Assembly (NCBI RefSeq): GCF_001747095.1
Contig: NZ_MDGP01000001.1
Location: 2,835,001 to 2,899,000 of the forward strand
Direction: 5' to 3'
DNA length: 64,000 nucleotides
Source of the DNA: Roseivirga sp. 4D4
Lineage (GTDB): Bacteria > Bacteroidota > Bacteroidia > Cytophagales > Cyclobacteriaceae
Shown: in pieces, positions 1 through 9,807 of the stretch
How positions within the stretch are numbered: the stretch's first letter is position 1
Layout of the letters: each line of letters starts with the position of its first letter
Notes under the pieces: generated by a model
Databases searched by the model: none
Told to the model about the DNA's origin: nothing
What the model saw: the letters and a program-made list of their open reading frames with translations, nothing else
Position numbers and translations under genes: made by a program

Positions 1-3000
1 CCGTTCCCTGGAAGTTAGCATCCCAGTTGATTAGTCCTGTACTAGAATTGATAGTGGTACTACTGGATGGTGTGGTTGAAATCGTCCAACTATAATTGGT
101 GGCGTTAGCAGCAGTAGCTCCAAGGTCTGTGGTACCTCCGCCTTCACACCTGTCAGCAGTATTTCCAGTAATAGAAACCGCTCCGATAGTCGGATTCACT
201 GTCACCGTTACATTATCTGTAGTTGTATTACAGCTGCCTGTTCCTGAAGCTATCACAGTGATGGTTGCCTGGCCGTGGAATCCTGGGTTCCAAGTTACTG
301 TTCCCGAAGAGTTGATACTTCCTGCTGCTGGCGTAATTGACCAGCTATAACTGGTGGCATTGGCTGCTGTTGCATTATAGTCAACTGGACTATCTCCCTG
401 ACACTTGTCTGAAGTGTTGCCTGAGATAGATACCGCACCCACTAGTTGATTCACAGTTACTTTCACAATATTGCTGGAAAGTGATGTTCCACAAGTAGTT
501 GCTATTCTTTTATACCAAGTATCCGCACTAAGCACACCTGGGGTATAGGTTAATCCTGTGCCTACATTAGTCCAGCTGTTATTACCATTAGGAGATGATT
601 GCCATTGGTAGGTAATGGTATTACCACCAGTCGCACTGGCTGTATTGGTCAGGGTTGCTGGCAGCTGATCGGCACATACGGTTTGGGCTCCTCCGATGGT
701 TCCCGCTACCAGTGGATCTAATACTGTGACTTTGACTGAAGAGGTATACTTTGTTTGTCCACAAGAGACCACCTCTCTCCTATACCATCTATCGGCCGTC
801 ATACCTCCTGGCGGATTATAAGTACTGCTGTTAGCACCACTAATGTCTGTCCAGCTACTATTATTGGTTGAGATTTGCCATTGATAGGAGTAACCTCCCT
901 GACCATTAGAAGGTGGAGTAGCATTACCCAAAGTTGAAGGATCTCCATTATAACACACCGTTTGTGCATTATTGATGGCACCTGCATTCAGTTGTGGAAG
1001 CACCGTGACTTTCACCGAGGAAGTGTACTTTGTTTGCCCACAAGAAATTACCCTTCTGCGGTACCATCTATCGGCTGTTAAACCTGATGGTGGGTTATAA
1101 GTACTGCTAGTGGCACCACTGATATTGCTCCAGCTACTGTTATTCGTTGAAATTTGCCACTGATAGGAGTAGCCACTCAGTCCATTGGTCGGAGGAGTGG
1201 CTTCACCCAAAGTTGATGGGTCCCCATTATAGCAAACCGTTTGAGCATTGTTGATGGCTCCGGCATTTAACTGTGGAAGCACCGTAATCTTAATATTAGC
1301 TGTGTAAGCTGTCTGTCCACAAGATTGTACTCTTCTTCGGTACCATCTGCTAGCTGTTAAACCTGAAGGCGGGTTGTAAGTGCTGCTCGTTGCACCGCTG
1401 ATGTTAGTCCAACCACTAGAGCCATTGGTAGAATATTGCCACTGGTATGAATAGCCCTCAGTACTGTTAGAAGGAGAGGTGGCGTTCCCTAAAATACCTG
1501 GGTCGCCATTATAGCAGATCGTTTCTGCTCCATTAATGGCACCTGCATTTAGTGGTGCCAAAACAGTTACTTTCACTGCTGATGTCTGCTTGGTTTGTCC
1601 ACAAGACTGTACCTGTCTGCGATACCATCTATCCGATGTTAAACCTGATGGTGGGTTATAAGTACTGCTCACAGCACCACCAATATTAGTCCAACCGCTA
1701 GAACCGTTGTTGGAATACTGCCATTGATATATATAGCCTCCCTGGCCGTTGGTCGGAGGAGTAGCGTTACCCAATGTCGAAGGGTCACCATTGTAACAAA
1801 CTGTTTGAGCATTATTGATAGCTCCGGCTGTTAAAGCTGGGAGTACAGTCACCTTGATACTTGATGTATACTTCGTTTGACCACATGAAATTACCCTTCT
1901 GCGGTACCATCTATTACTTGTCAAACCTGAGGGTGGGTTATAGCTTGTACCTGTGGCACCGCTAATATTAGTCCAGTTATTCGAACCATTGGTCGAGTAT
2001 TGCCATTGGTAAGAATAACCATTCAAGCCATTACTTGCACCGGCTGTAGTAGTTAACGTTCCAGGGTCACCATTATAGCATATGGTTTGTGCGCCAGTAA
2101 TAGACCCAGCCGTTAAGGCAGGTAAAACGGTAACCTTTACACTAGAAGTATACTTAGTTGTTCCATTGGCAGAAACTCTTCTTCGGTACCATCTACTGCT
2201 AGTCAACCCAGCTGGTGGGTTATAAGTGCTACTTGTGGCTCCACTTATATTACTCCAACTGCTATTATTTGTTGAAATCTGCCACTGATAAGCCAAAGTA
2301 CCATAGCATCCACTGGCGTTGGAGCTACTCCCCAAAGCATTGGGATCTCCATTATAGCATATAGTATGTGCACCGGAAATCGCTCCTGCGGCCAAGTCTG
2401 AATAAACCGTTACTGGAACACCAGCAGATGCACTACTCCAGAGTTGGGTGTTTGAATCATATGCTCTTAAGTAATAAGTATAAGAACCCGTTGCAGTTAT
2501 GGTAAATCCACTACCACTGGCTGTACTGGTTCCACCAGTACTCGATTGCCAATACCACGACACTCCAGATGGTAAAGAAGGAGGAGTAAATGTCAAAACA
2601 GAACTTCCGCAGTTAGTTGTGACTACCGCCAGATTAGCATTTGGAGTAGTTGGTGGTACAGCATTAACTGTCACTGATTTGAAAACGATGTAATCGTTAG
2701 ATGGATCGTTGGAGAAAGTAACGAAAGCCCTAATGGTACCTGTACCTGTGGATGTCCAGTTACCCGTAGCCTGTGTATTGCTGGCATTTGTTACATTACC
2801 AATACCACCTGTTATGCTCCAAGAAGCACTTGTGATACTTCCAGAACCTGGATCAGGCGTAATGGTATAGGTTCCTGAGGTATTAACAAATACACTCCCA
2901 CTACCAGACATGGTTCCTCCACCACCTCCACCGCCAGGCCCTTGACCAAAGACGCTGAATGAGGATAAGACCAGTATTGTCAAGAAAGCAAGCACTTTCG

Positions 3001-3019
3001 TTCTAATATCTTTTTCCAT
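1..3019 (-). CDS. Large secreted protein with tandem Ig-like repeats (C-terminus outside window)
   Basis: The frame is open from an ATG at 3019 to the window edge, giving at least 1006 codons with no stop seen; the 3' end is missing. The protein starts with a Sec signal peptide ending around SSFSVFGQ, followed by a Gly-rich stretch and PKD/Ig-like beta domains. The middle holds six near-identical 93-94 residue units, each with a CYNGDP motif, a YQWQ core strand, NPPSGLTS.RWYRR and a KVTVLP end. One divergent unit follows, then at least two units with a SISGNT..C motif. Such repeats are typical of Bacteroidetes surface adhesins. No sorting signal can be judged because the C-terminus is absent. 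It is the last gene of a five-gene minus-strand run, 34 bp after the previous stop. Adhesin function is inference; no enzymatic domain is visible. Confidence 0.8.
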   Translation of the reverse strand, partial: MEKDIRTKVLAFLTILVLSSFSVFGQGPGGGGGGGTMSGSGSVFVNTSGTYTITPDPGSGSITSASWSITGGIGNVTNASNTQATGNWTSTGTGTIRAFVTFSNDPSNDYIVFKSVTVNAVPPTTPNANLAVVTTNCGSSVLTFTPPSLPSGVSWYWQSSTGGTSTASGSGFTITATGSYTYYLRAYDSNTQLWSSASAGVPVTVYSDLAAGAISGAHTICYNGDPNALGSSSNASGCYGTLAYQWQISTNNSSWSNISGATSSTYNPPAGLTSSRWYRRRVSANGTTKYTSSVKVTVLPALTAGSITGAQTICYNGDPGTLTTTAGASNGLNGYSYQWQYSTNGSNNWTNISGATGTSYNPPSGLTSNRWYRRRVISCGQTKYTSSIKVTVLPALTAGAINNAQTVCYNGDPSTLGNATPPTNGQGGYIYQWQYSNNGSSGWTNIGGAVSSTYNPPSGLTSDRWYRRQVQSCGQTKQTSAVKVTVLAPLNAGAINGAETICYNGDPGILGNATSPSNSTEGYSYQWQYSTNGSSGWTNISGATSSTYNPPSGLTASRWYRRRVQSCGQTAYTANIKITVLPQLNAGAINNAQTVCYNGDPSTLGEATPPTNGLSGYSYQWQISTNNSSWSNISGATSSTYNPPSGLTADRWYRRRVISCGQTKYTSSVKVTVLPQLNAGAINNAQTVCYNGDPSTLGNATPPSNGQGGYSYQWQISTNNSSWTDISGANSSTYNPPGGMTADRWYRREVVSCGQTKYTSSVKVTVLDPLVAGTIGGAQTVCADQLPATLTNTASATGGNTITYQWQSSPNGNNSWTNVGTGLTYTPGVLSADTWYKRIATTCGTSLSSNIVKVTVNQLVGAVSISGNTSDKCQGDSPVDYNATAANATSYSWSITPAAGSINSSGTVTWNPGFHGQATITVIASGTGSCNTTTDNVTVTVNPTIGAVSITGNTADRCEGGGTTDLGATAANATNYSWTISTTPSSSTTINSSTGLINWDANFQGT
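715..2395 (-). repeat. Six in-frame tandem repeats of 279-282 bp
   Basis: The codons for GDP within CYNGDP recur at about 2343, 2064, 1782, 1500, 1218 and 939, so the spacing is 279 or 282 bp (93 or 94 codons). The units are highly similar at the DNA level, for example in the segments read on the plus strand as ccattatagca and cggtaccatct. A seventh, divergent unit lies at about 440-715. The repeats are inside the large secreted protein gene and stay in frame, so copy number could change by recombination without breaking the protein. Confidence 0.85.
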
Positions 3020-3053
3020 AGTAATTCTTCTAAATGCTATCATCTGACGTGGT

Positions 3054-3539
3054 TTATTTTTTGACTAGGTGCCATTCGGGAAACAATAAATTATTTTCGC
3101 TTTTAACCCTCGGTTTAATCCGAAGTCGGTTAGCATTTATTGAGACGATATCGTATCGATAGTTCTCTCCTCTTTCTGGAACCACCACAATCCGCTTTCC
3201 ATTGGGTGCAATTTTCCAATCACCAGTGATTACTTCATCTCCATTAATGATCATGGAGAAAGTTTTGTCTTTCCGGAAGATGAGTTCACGGTTCTTATAC
3301 TTTGATTCAATTCGATTCCGTGTTTGAGCATCCAGGTCGTTAAGGGCGCTTCTTTTGTCCTGAGTCATCCTCGACTTTGACTTACCTAAGTCCATGGTCC
3401 AAGTACCGGTGACTTGCCTTTCAGTTGCCTTTCCATTTTGACTAAAAGCCTCAGTTGACATACAGATCAGACAAATAAAAATGAGTGCCAAAATTGAGCT
3501 GTATTGGTTAGTCGTTTTATTCATTTTCATAGTGCTCAT
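3054..3539 (-). CDS. Small secreted lipocalin-like protein, function unknown
   Basis: 161 residues. The N-terminus has a hydrophobic signal segment (about residues 14-34) ending near TEAFSQ, so the mature protein is exported. The rest has the pattern GTWTMDLGKS, then a strand-rich region with GDWKI and a final W near the C-terminus, resembling short lipocalin-like or DUF proteins of Bacteroidetes; this fold assignment is only a guess from pattern. It starts 3 bp after the RHS gene stop and ends 34 bp before the repeat-protein gene, so it is almost certainly cotranscribed with both. The start used is the first ATG; an ATG at codon 4 would serve equally. No catalytic motif is seen. Confidence 0.75.
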   Translation of the reverse strand: MSTMKMNKTTNQYSSILALIFICLICMSTEAFSQNGKATERQVTGTWTMDLGKSKSRMTQDKRSALNDLDAQTRNRIESKYKNRELIFRKDKTFSMIINGDEVITGDWKIAPNGKRIVVVPERGENYRYDIVSINANRLRIKPRVKSENNLLFPEWHLVKK

Positions 3540-3541
3540 GC

Positions 3542-6500
3542 TTATTGTCCTTTATAGTTGTATTTGTATGCATTAATGATATTTCCATCGGGATCTTTTA
3601 CCCACTTCAGTCGACCGAAGGAGTCGTACTCATAGGTGGTTGTTAATCCATTTGGATCGGTTTGTGATTTGATGCCAATTCCCCAATGGTAATCGATTGT
3701 GGTGACAAAGGCATCCGACATATTGCGAAGCGATTGCTCCTGAGTAGGAGAAAGCCCACCATCACCTAAATCTGGTGTAGACCCAAGTGCCAGTACTACG
3801 TCTGTGTAAGTGGCATTATCAATTTTTGCAACAGGAAGCGTATTGTTGTAGCCCCAGATATAGGTGATATGCATTCCATCTTCCTGAGATACCTCTATTG
3901 GATTGCCATAGACATCATACTTATGATATCTTACCCTTGTCTCCAGTGCATTTGCTCCCTTGGCCGTACTCACTTCTGAAGGCATATAAGTGCTGACCGA
4001 TGTGCTGTAGCCGTTTCTTAAAGTGCTTAGTTTAACCCCCGCCTCATAGGATTCCTGCTCAAGTACAGTGTTCAGCATGTTCTTATCCTCTAAGGCAGCT
4101 TTGACTGTAGCGTTCAGCCAGGTAGGATTGTCGTAGACAAAAGTGCTTCGGGATTCTAGCGTATCGCCCTTACTATCCACAGTTTGAGTCCTAGAGACGT
4201 TGAAGTACTCATCCGCCAGATCGTCCCAATAATTATGGCTGATTGTTTCAATGTATTGTGTTGTATCACCTAAGGCATACTGCCGTGTGGTTGTTTTTTC
4301 TAAGTCTACTCTGCCTGCATAGATATTGTAGTATTTGAGTTCAACCCGGGTCGGTACTGTAGGGTCGGTATCATAGTAATTTTTGGAGGCAATTCCTTTA
4401 GCATACTGCCAGGTCTGGTTGACATATGGCAAGGTATGAGAATCACCTATTTGATAGTCTAACTGTACATTCATGCCCTCAGGGAAATCGATGTTTTCAA
4501 ATCCCGGTAGACCGAAAGTCATAGCATATTGATTCTCAGTACTTCGTACTTTTTCATAATGGGTTCCAGCCCAACGATAATCTGTTTGTTTCTTTAAAAG
4601 ACCCCTTAGGAAGTCCCTTTCATCTCTAGGCGGAAAAGGATATACTTCATGTACTCCTGCCACACCCAAGTCGAAAAAGGCCTCACCTGATAGGGAGTCG
4701 CGATAATATCCGTCATAAAAATCTGGATACCTTTCTGCGGTGGTAAATTCATAAGTGCTCTTACCTGTTTCCTCACCCTCATGGGTCATTACTGTGACTT
4801 TCCCGTAGCCGACATATGAGCCATTAGTGGTCATTAGAGGGTATTGAGACCTCATTATGCGCATAATGCCAAACGGCACAACATCTGGAGCTCCAGGACC
4901 ACCAGCATCGGCCCGTTGAAAGGCATAATTTGGCGCATTTACAATTCTACCAGTGCTGTTGCCAGTTTCTCCCGAAGTATTGTAATAGAAATTTCTTGTA
5001 ATGTCATTGGTGCTGGAAACACCATCATGGTCCGTTATGGACTTGACTCTTAAGCCGCCCACAGGTTTATTAACCAAAGCAGTTTCATTTGAAAATCTCA
5101 GCTGAAGCTTATCATTCGGCTGATAAGTGGTGCAATTCGTTTGAAAATTGAGCTTGATGTAATAAGAACCCGATTCTTTGACAACCCCAACTAAATATGC
5201 AGAGTGCGTATTAGCTCCAGATTCAGGTAGCATGGTGAACGTCTCCAGCGGTGCTGGGTCCCCGGTTTTATACACTGCACCGGTAATCGTGCAACCACTT
5301 CCTTGGGGTGATACCACTCCACTAATACTTAGAGGAGTAAATACTTGATTGACCAATGTAGTGTTGAAGTAGACATCGGTGCCATTTACTGGAACGTCTA
5401 TGGGTGCAACTGGAGTCCATGGGTTGTCTAATTCATCTGAAACCGCTGTATTCCCCTCAAACTCAAAAGTAGTATGGCCACCTGTAGGATAGGTAACCTT
5501 CTCTAAAACGCCAGCCTTGGTGTAGTCAGCATACGCTTCTCTATTAGCCGTTCCAAATTCGTAGTATAACTCGTTGTAGGAAACATCAAATACCTTTATT
5601 AAATAATTTGGTTCTGGAGAAGTATTCTGATCTTGACCATTATAAAAACCCCAATGGTCCTTGGCAAAACTATAGCGATCCGGAAGCTTATAATCCATAT
5701 TATACTGGAATTGGTAGGGCGGAAGGCTGTTCACCAAGCCACCATCCAGTTCCTGTACTTGATCTAATTTTAATCTTCGTTCAAAATCACCAATCTCCTG
5801 GCCTCCTAAGAATAAAAGGCTAGACGGAGATGAATTAATCGGCACCTCACCATCTGGATCATTGGCGTCAAAGTAGCTGTAGGACAAATCGAACCTCTTG
5901 ATTCGACTACTATCACCATCTGAAATATCAATATAATCGAGGTATTTGTCATTGGTGTAATCAAGTCTGGTATTAGCAGAAATCTGAAAATTTATGAATC
6001 CGCCCGGGTAGGTTATTTGCTTTATTCTTTTGGCCGTAACATAATTGCGGGTATAGGTCAAATCACTATTGGGATTAAAAGGAATTGTGCCCTCGGTCTC
6101 TAATCTTGGAGATAAGGTGGTATATGTCGGTGTACTCAGTGTACAATTCGAGCAAAAACGATAAGATCCATAACTACAGTTATCACACATTTCGTAGTAA
6201 CTGAGATTCATTAATTCATTGCCAGAAGGGTCCAATACTGAGGTTAAATACCATGAGGTAACAGGGCTTAGTGAGTTCGCAGTAGGCTGTCCCAGGCCTA
6301 TAGAAATGGTTCGTTCCTTTTCTTCAAAGAGATAAGTGATACCGTTTTTATCTATAATGGTGAAATAGTCGATTAAGCCTCCTGGAGTTGAGTTATAAGA
6401 TATACTATCATTTGTTTTTGTCTTACTAATGATATTTCCATCACGATCCAAAAAGAAAGAACCACTTAATCCATTAACACTATAAGTGAATTTGTCAGGC

Positions 6501-6931
6501 TCCCCATCCAATTCATTCTTTCCATACTTGGCTAGGGTATTACTTGGAATTGTAGTATCAAAAATGTCAAAATCATTTAGTTCTGTGTAACCTTCCCCAT
6601 CCATGTCATCGGCTAGTCCTCTAATCGTTCTGGAAACGGTTCCTGTAGCATTAAGACTCCAACCAATTCCTACCCAAGGAGCAACTGCTTCAATATTGAT
6701 CCCTTGAAAACTACTATAACTGAGACTTACAGGAAATTGGAAGCCTCGAACTGATACGGTGTGAATGGGTACCGAAAAGCTGGGTTGACCGGTATAAAAA
6801 TTCACCCCTGTATTACCGAAGCTCAACAAAGAGGCTGCTTCTGGTGAAGGAGGAATTACATTAGGAACTTCTTGTGCGAATGAGAAGTTCGCAACAAGCA
6901 ATGCGACAAATGTCAATACTAAATTTCTCAT
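3542..6931 (-). CDS. RHS/YD-repeat secreted protein without C-terminal core or toxin domain
   Basis: About 1129 residues starting at the ATG at 6931, which begins a clear signal peptide (MRNLVLTFVALLVANFSFAQ). A GTG-like extension to 6973 would overlap the upstream gene and put the signal peptide inside. The N-terminal part (about 40-120) has the SFSVPIHTV and WVGIGWSLNATG pattern typical of Bacteroidetes RHS proteins. The C-terminus holds YD repeats such as TTYEYDSFGRLKWVKDPDGN and stops at NAYKYNYKGQ. There is no RHS core motif and no polymorphic toxin tail, so this is a short form. A cluster of Cys (CDNC, CSNC) lies near residue 265. It begins 13 bp after the upstream stop and is followed 2 bp later by the small secreted gene. 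A role as a cell-surface shell or adhesin is inferred. Confidence 0.85.
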   Translation of the reverse strand: MRNLVLTFVALLVANFSFAQEVPNVIPPSPEAASLLSFGNTGVNFYTGQPSFSVPIHTVSVRGFQFPVSLSYSSFQGINIEAVAPWVGIGWSLNATGTVSRTIRGLADDMDGEGYTELNDFDIFDTTIPSNTLAKYGKNELDGEPDKFTYSVNGLSGSFFLDRDGNIISKTKTNDSISYNSTPGGLIDYFTIIDKNGITYLFEEKERTISIGLGQPTANSLSPVTSWYLTSVLDPSGNELMNLSYYEMCDNCSYGSYRFCSNCTLSTPTYTTLSPRLETEGTIPFNPNSDLTYTRNYVTAKRIKQITYPGGFINFQISANTRLDYTNDKYLDYIDISDGDSSRIKRFDLSYSYFDANDPDGEVPINSSPSSLLFLGGQEIGDFERRLKLDQVQELDGGLVNSLPPYQFQYNMDYKLPDRYSFAKDHWGFYNGQDQNTSPEPNYLIKVFDVSYNELYYEFGTANREAYADYTKAGVLEKVTYPTGGHTTFEFEGNTAVSDELDNPWTPVAPIDVPVNGTDVYFNTTLVNQVFTPLSISGVVSPQGSGCTITGAVYKTGDPAPLETFTMLPESGANTHSAYLVGVVKESGSYYIKLNFQTNCTTYQPNDKLQLRFSNETALVNKPVGGLRVKSITDHDGVSSTNDITRNFYYNTSGETGNSTGRIVNAPNYAFQRADAGGPGAPDVVPFGIMRIMRSQYPLMTTNGSYVGYGKVTVMTHEGEETGKSTYEFTTAERYPDFYDGYYRDSLSGEAFFDLGVAGVHEVYPFPPRDERDFLRGLLKKQTDYRWAGTHYEKVRSTENQYAMTFGLPGFENIDFPEGMNVQLDYQIGDSHTLPYVNQTWQYAKGIASKNYYDTDPTVPTRVELKYYNIYAGRVDLEKTTTRQYALGDTTQYIETISHNYWDDLADEYFNVSRTQTVDSKGDTLESRSTFVYDNPTWLNATVKAALEDKNMLNTVLEQESYEAGVKLSTLRNGYSTSVSTYMPSEVSTAKGANALETRVRYHKYDVYGNPIEVSQEDGMHITYIWGYNNTLPVAKIDNATYTDVVLALGSTPDLGDGGLSPTQEQSLRNMSDAFVTTIDYHWGIGIKSQTDPNGLTTTYEYDSFGRLKWVKDPDGNIINAYKYNYKGQ

Positions 6932-6944
6932 CGATGGGTATGGT

Positions 6945-8099
6945 TTATTTATTGTCATTAGATGCGGATTCAAGTTTTTCGATTCGGGCTAAAAGCGCTT
7001 TGTATTGGGTAGAGAGTAGTGAGTACTGCGTATTAAGTATTGCGTATTTGGACTTAAGGACTGTGTTTTCGGTATTTAGGTCAGTCAGTTCTTTCAGTTT
7101 CTGTTCTTGGGCTATGGTATAGAGGCTTAGCTCCTCAATCTTTTCTAATAGTTTTTGCTGGATTAGACCCAGGTCTTGATTGTTTGCCTTGACTTCGGAG
7201 GCTGAAGGAAGACCAGGCAAGTGTCCTTTCTCAGCGATAAACTTTTTTAACTCCTCAATGCTCTTCAGAGGATAGTTTTTATCGAAAACATAATCAGGCC
7301 ATGCCGTTTCGACTTGAACTTTTACCTTTTCCATAATGGCATCTCCACCTACTGAAAGCTTATAGCCAGAAGGGAGGTCATCGGTGCCTACGGTAAGTTG
7401 ATCTAAGCTTTGTGGAGTCAGTCCAAGTAATTCGGCAATGCTCGGTTCATTACCGTTGACTTCATCAATTCTTGGAGCATAAAAATATTGTCGGTCTGAG
7501 GTATTTGTATCGTAATAGAGATAGGACCTATGCGCCAGACTGGTGGTTGATGTTTGAAATTTATAGTCAGTTATACCGTAAACTCTCTCCCCTGTTTCTC
7601 CATCATAAATACCACCATAGTTCGTGGTAGATGCGTCTCCACTACCATGAACATAACCTACAATGAGATACCATCTATCAAGAATAGGAGGATCGTTGAC
7701 CCAGAAATATGGATTTGAATTTGGAGACCCAGCGAGCGTAGTAACCGAAGCCCCTCCTCCATAACAACCCAAATAAGAATATCCATCTTTTGAATTGGTT
7801 TTTTTTATCCAGACCGAGACTCGGTACATCTTTGAATGATCAATAGGGCGATAACTTGAGACCCACCCACCATCGGCATTACTAGAAGAGCCAGGACTGG
7901 CCTTCCACAATATTGCCCTTTCCCCATGTGGACCGATACCCCATTCACGGGTATTTTCTGATGTAGCGCCATTTTGACTAAAACCAGTTGTACTGCCCGT
8001 CCCGACTGTCCAGCCATCCAAATTCAAAAGATTCTGGGCCTTGGTCGGAATAGATACAAAGCAGCACAGCACCCATACACTTATCAATAGCTTATTCAT
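6945..8099 (-). CDS. Secreted protein with carbohydrate-binding-like domain and tail-fibre-like coiled-coil C-terminus
   Basis: 384 residues. Signal peptide at residues 1-21 (ends PTKAQ). Residues about 25-215 form an aromatic, Gly-rich beta domain resembling lectin or laminin-G-like folds. From about 265 it has the Bacteroidetes C-terminal pattern [30 protein letters not shown] followed by [19 protein letters not shown] and a heptad-rich coiled coil, as found after tail-fibre or surface collagen-like proteins. The ATG at 8099 overlaps the stop of the upstream gene by 8 bp, indicating translational coupling. The last part of the coiled coil is encoded by DNA that looks like a dispersed intergenic repeat (7003-7049). 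It is paralogous to the upstream gene in the C-terminal 100 residues. Confidence 0.8.
   Translation of the reverse strand: MNKLLISVWVLCCFVSIPTKAQNLLNLDGWTVGTGSTTGFSQNGATSENTREWGIGPHGERAILWKASPGSSSNADGGWVSSYRPIDHSKMYRVSVWIKKTNSKDGYSYLGCYGGGASVTTLAGSPNSNPYFWVNDPPILDRWYLIVGYVHGSGDASTTNYGGIYDGETGERVYGITDYKFQTSTTSLAHRSYLYYDTNTSDRQYFYAPRIDEVNGNEPSIAELLGLTPQSLDQLTVGTDDLPSGYKLSVGGDAIMEKVKVQVETAWPDYVFDKNYPLKSIEELKKFIAEKGHLPGLPSASEVKANNQDLGLIQQKLLEKIEELSLYTIAQEQKLKELTDLNTENTVLKSKYAILNTQYSLLSTQYKALLARIEKLESASNDNK
7003..7049. repeat. AGTATTGCGTA-type dispersed repeat inside coding sequence
   Basis: The plus strand here is a run of GTATT/GTACT/GCGTA words (for example gtgagtactgcgtattaag). It closely resembles the intergenic sequence at 61675-61757, sharing gtactcactac and acgcaatac on opposite strands. 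Here it encodes the QY-rich end of a coiled coil ([20 protein letters not shown]) that has no counterpart in the paralogous neighbour protein. Confidence 0.6.
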
Positions 8100-9186
8100 T
8101 ATTGCTCTTTTCTAATTTTTCAATTCGTTTTAACAGCAGCTCTACCTTCGCTTCGAGATCATTCTTCTCCAAATCCGCTTTTATCGCATAGAGTGTGAGC
8201 TCCTCGATCTTTTCTAAAAGTTTTTGCTGGATGAGGCCTAAGTCCTGACCATCGGTTTCCACCTTTTCTGCCTTGGGAATATTCGGGAGATGACCATTTT
8301 CCTTGATGAATGAGTTTAACTCAGAAAGGCTTCTGAGATTGTAATCAGGTTTAAAGACATAGTCAGGGAATGAACCAGGATCAGAGGTGACTTTTACTTT
8401 TTTAGATTCGATGTTGCCATCGACAATGGCATTATTTCCTATCCTGATGTCTCCATTATCAAAGAACCTAGACATGATTATTTGATCCACTTCATTGTAG
8501 AAATAGATAGAGACATTGTCTTTTTCTATTGATGTAGCCTTTCCGCCCGTTCTTAAGAACCTTGCTTTCTTGTCATATGAGGGGTTATTAAAAGTCGCTA
8601 CATTTTCAACCCTTAGGTCTCCCCTGACTACATTATTAACAAGGTCCGGAGTGAAATCCGGAATATCAGTACCGGCAGGAGATTCATGGATGGTGATTTG
8701 ATCCTTGTTTGGATTGGAAGAGACTCGCGTTTGCTGATAAGTCAGTTTCACACGATATCTAGAATAGTACCTTACGTCAACATAGACAGGCAGGTGCATA
8801 TTATCGTACCCACCATAGGTAGTTCCAGAAGCTATGGCCGTTCCCAAAGAAATTTTAGCATTGTGATAAAGACCTTCTGATTCAACAAGTTGAAGCTCTG
8901 GTTGAGTATTGTTTGCACCCTGTCCATAACCTACTTCTAAATGGTACTTTTCATAACCAGTTCCATAGTAGGTATGCCATAATTCTATAATTATCGTCCC
9001 AGAATACTGCCAATGACGGGAGTTGTAACCGATTGTGGCAACTTCATACCTTCTTGCCTGCGTTGCGTTCGCATTGAGGTTTGAGACGACCGAAGACTTG
9101 ATACCATTCTGATCAATGTGCGTCTGACCAGATAGACTCATTGTAAACAAGGTCAGAATAGCAACTAAAAAATTAAACTTGTGCAT
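8092..9186 (-). CDS. Secreted protein with tail-fibre-like coiled-coil C-terminus
   Basis: 364 residues with a signal peptide ending near LSGQ. Residues about 40-180 form a beta-rich domain with many Tyr and Trp (for example [20 protein letters not shown]), a pattern seen in putative phage-tail-like or surface proteins of Bacteroidetes. The C-terminus (about 265-364) has [31 protein letters not shown] and [19 protein letters not shown], then a coiled coil rich in E, K and L. It shares this C-terminus with the next gene, suggesting the two form trimers or a joint fibre. It is the first gene of the five-gene minus-strand run; 765 bp of non-coding DNA lies upstream, so the promoter should be just upstream of 9186, but no clear TAnnTTTG box was found there. 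Confidence 0.8.
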   Translation of the reverse strand: MHKFNFLVAILTLFTMSLSGQTHIDQNGIKSSVVSNLNANATQARRYEVATIGYNSRHWQYSGTIIIELWHTYYGTGYEKYHLEVGYGQGANNTQPELQLVESEGLYHNAKISLGTAIASGTTYGGYDNMHLPVYVDVRYYSRYRVKLTYQQTRVSSNPNKDQITIHESPAGTDIPDFTPDLVNNVVRGDLRVENVATFNNPSYDKKARFLRTGGKATSIEKDNVSIYFYNEVDQIIMSRFFDNGDIRIGNNAIVDGNIESKKVKVTSDPGSFPDYVFKPDYNLRSLSELNSFIKENGHLPNIPKAEKVETDGQDLGLIQQKLLEKIEELTLYAIKADLEKNDLEAKVELLLKRIEKLEKSNNE

Positions 9187-9540
9187 TACCTATTGATTGA
9201 GAATTAAAAAAAACATCTGACCTAACCTAATGATGGTCAAAATCAGATAATATAACTTATCAAAACAGTAATAATTCCACCATTAATAGTTATAAAAATT
9301 ATTAGCTTCACCAATTATAGAAGTTTATTTGATAAGAACAAAACCGTTCATCAATATTTATATATTACAATAAATTAACAGTTCTTTTAAAATTAAATTA
9401 GAATACTTTTGGAGAAATTGGGCTTAAAGTAGTTCAAGCCCTTATGATCAGTTAGTTACCCAGAAAATTGGCCAAAAATTCTCCACCTAAGGGGCCGTAA
9501 CTACAACCTCTAAGGAGTCTGACTTTCAAGATGGTTGAGG

Positions 9541-9573
9541 TTTCTCTCCCGATGAATCGGGAGAGAAATGACG
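9541..9573 (+). repeat. REP-like hairpin followed by TGACG
   Basis: A perfect 13-bp inverted repeat, tttctctcccgat and atcgggagagaaa, is separated by ga and followed by tgacg. The same layout of a hairpin plus a TGACG tail recurs at 15242-15267 and 15343-15369. Confidence 0.7.
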
Positions 9574-9622
9574 TGCTAATACAGAGTAATAATACTCCCT
9601 CGAATACAAATTATCTCCCTCT

Positions 9623-9639
9623 GACCGCTTTAAGCGGTC
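9623..9639. repeat. Short palindrome
   Basis: gaccgcttTaagcggtc has 8-bp arms around a single central base. It lies between the two REP-like copies and has no T-run, so it is not a typical terminator. Confidence 0.5.
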
Positions 9640-9776
9640 GGACGGCTCACCAGTCAGCCCTCTTTTCTATACTGAGCTTGCCGAAGTATCTTCATCAACA
9701 TACGCACCTGGTTCGCAATGTAGTGCGGACCCATTATAACAGTTAGAACGCTACTTACTTTCTGGACAGTTAAGGT

Positions 9777-9807
9777 TTCTCTTCCTGATGAATTGGGTTC
9801 GAAATGA
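9777..9807 (+). repeat. Degenerate second copy of the REP-like hairpin
   Basis: ttctcttcctgatgaattgg followed by gttcgaaatgac matches the element at 9541-9573 in order and length, but the arms carry several mismatches and the final G of TGACG is absent. It is probably a decayed copy. Confidence 0.55.

Noticed and set aside
9531..9746. Short open frame in the intergenic region
   Set aside because: It runs through REP-like hairpins and lacks coding character or a homologous look.
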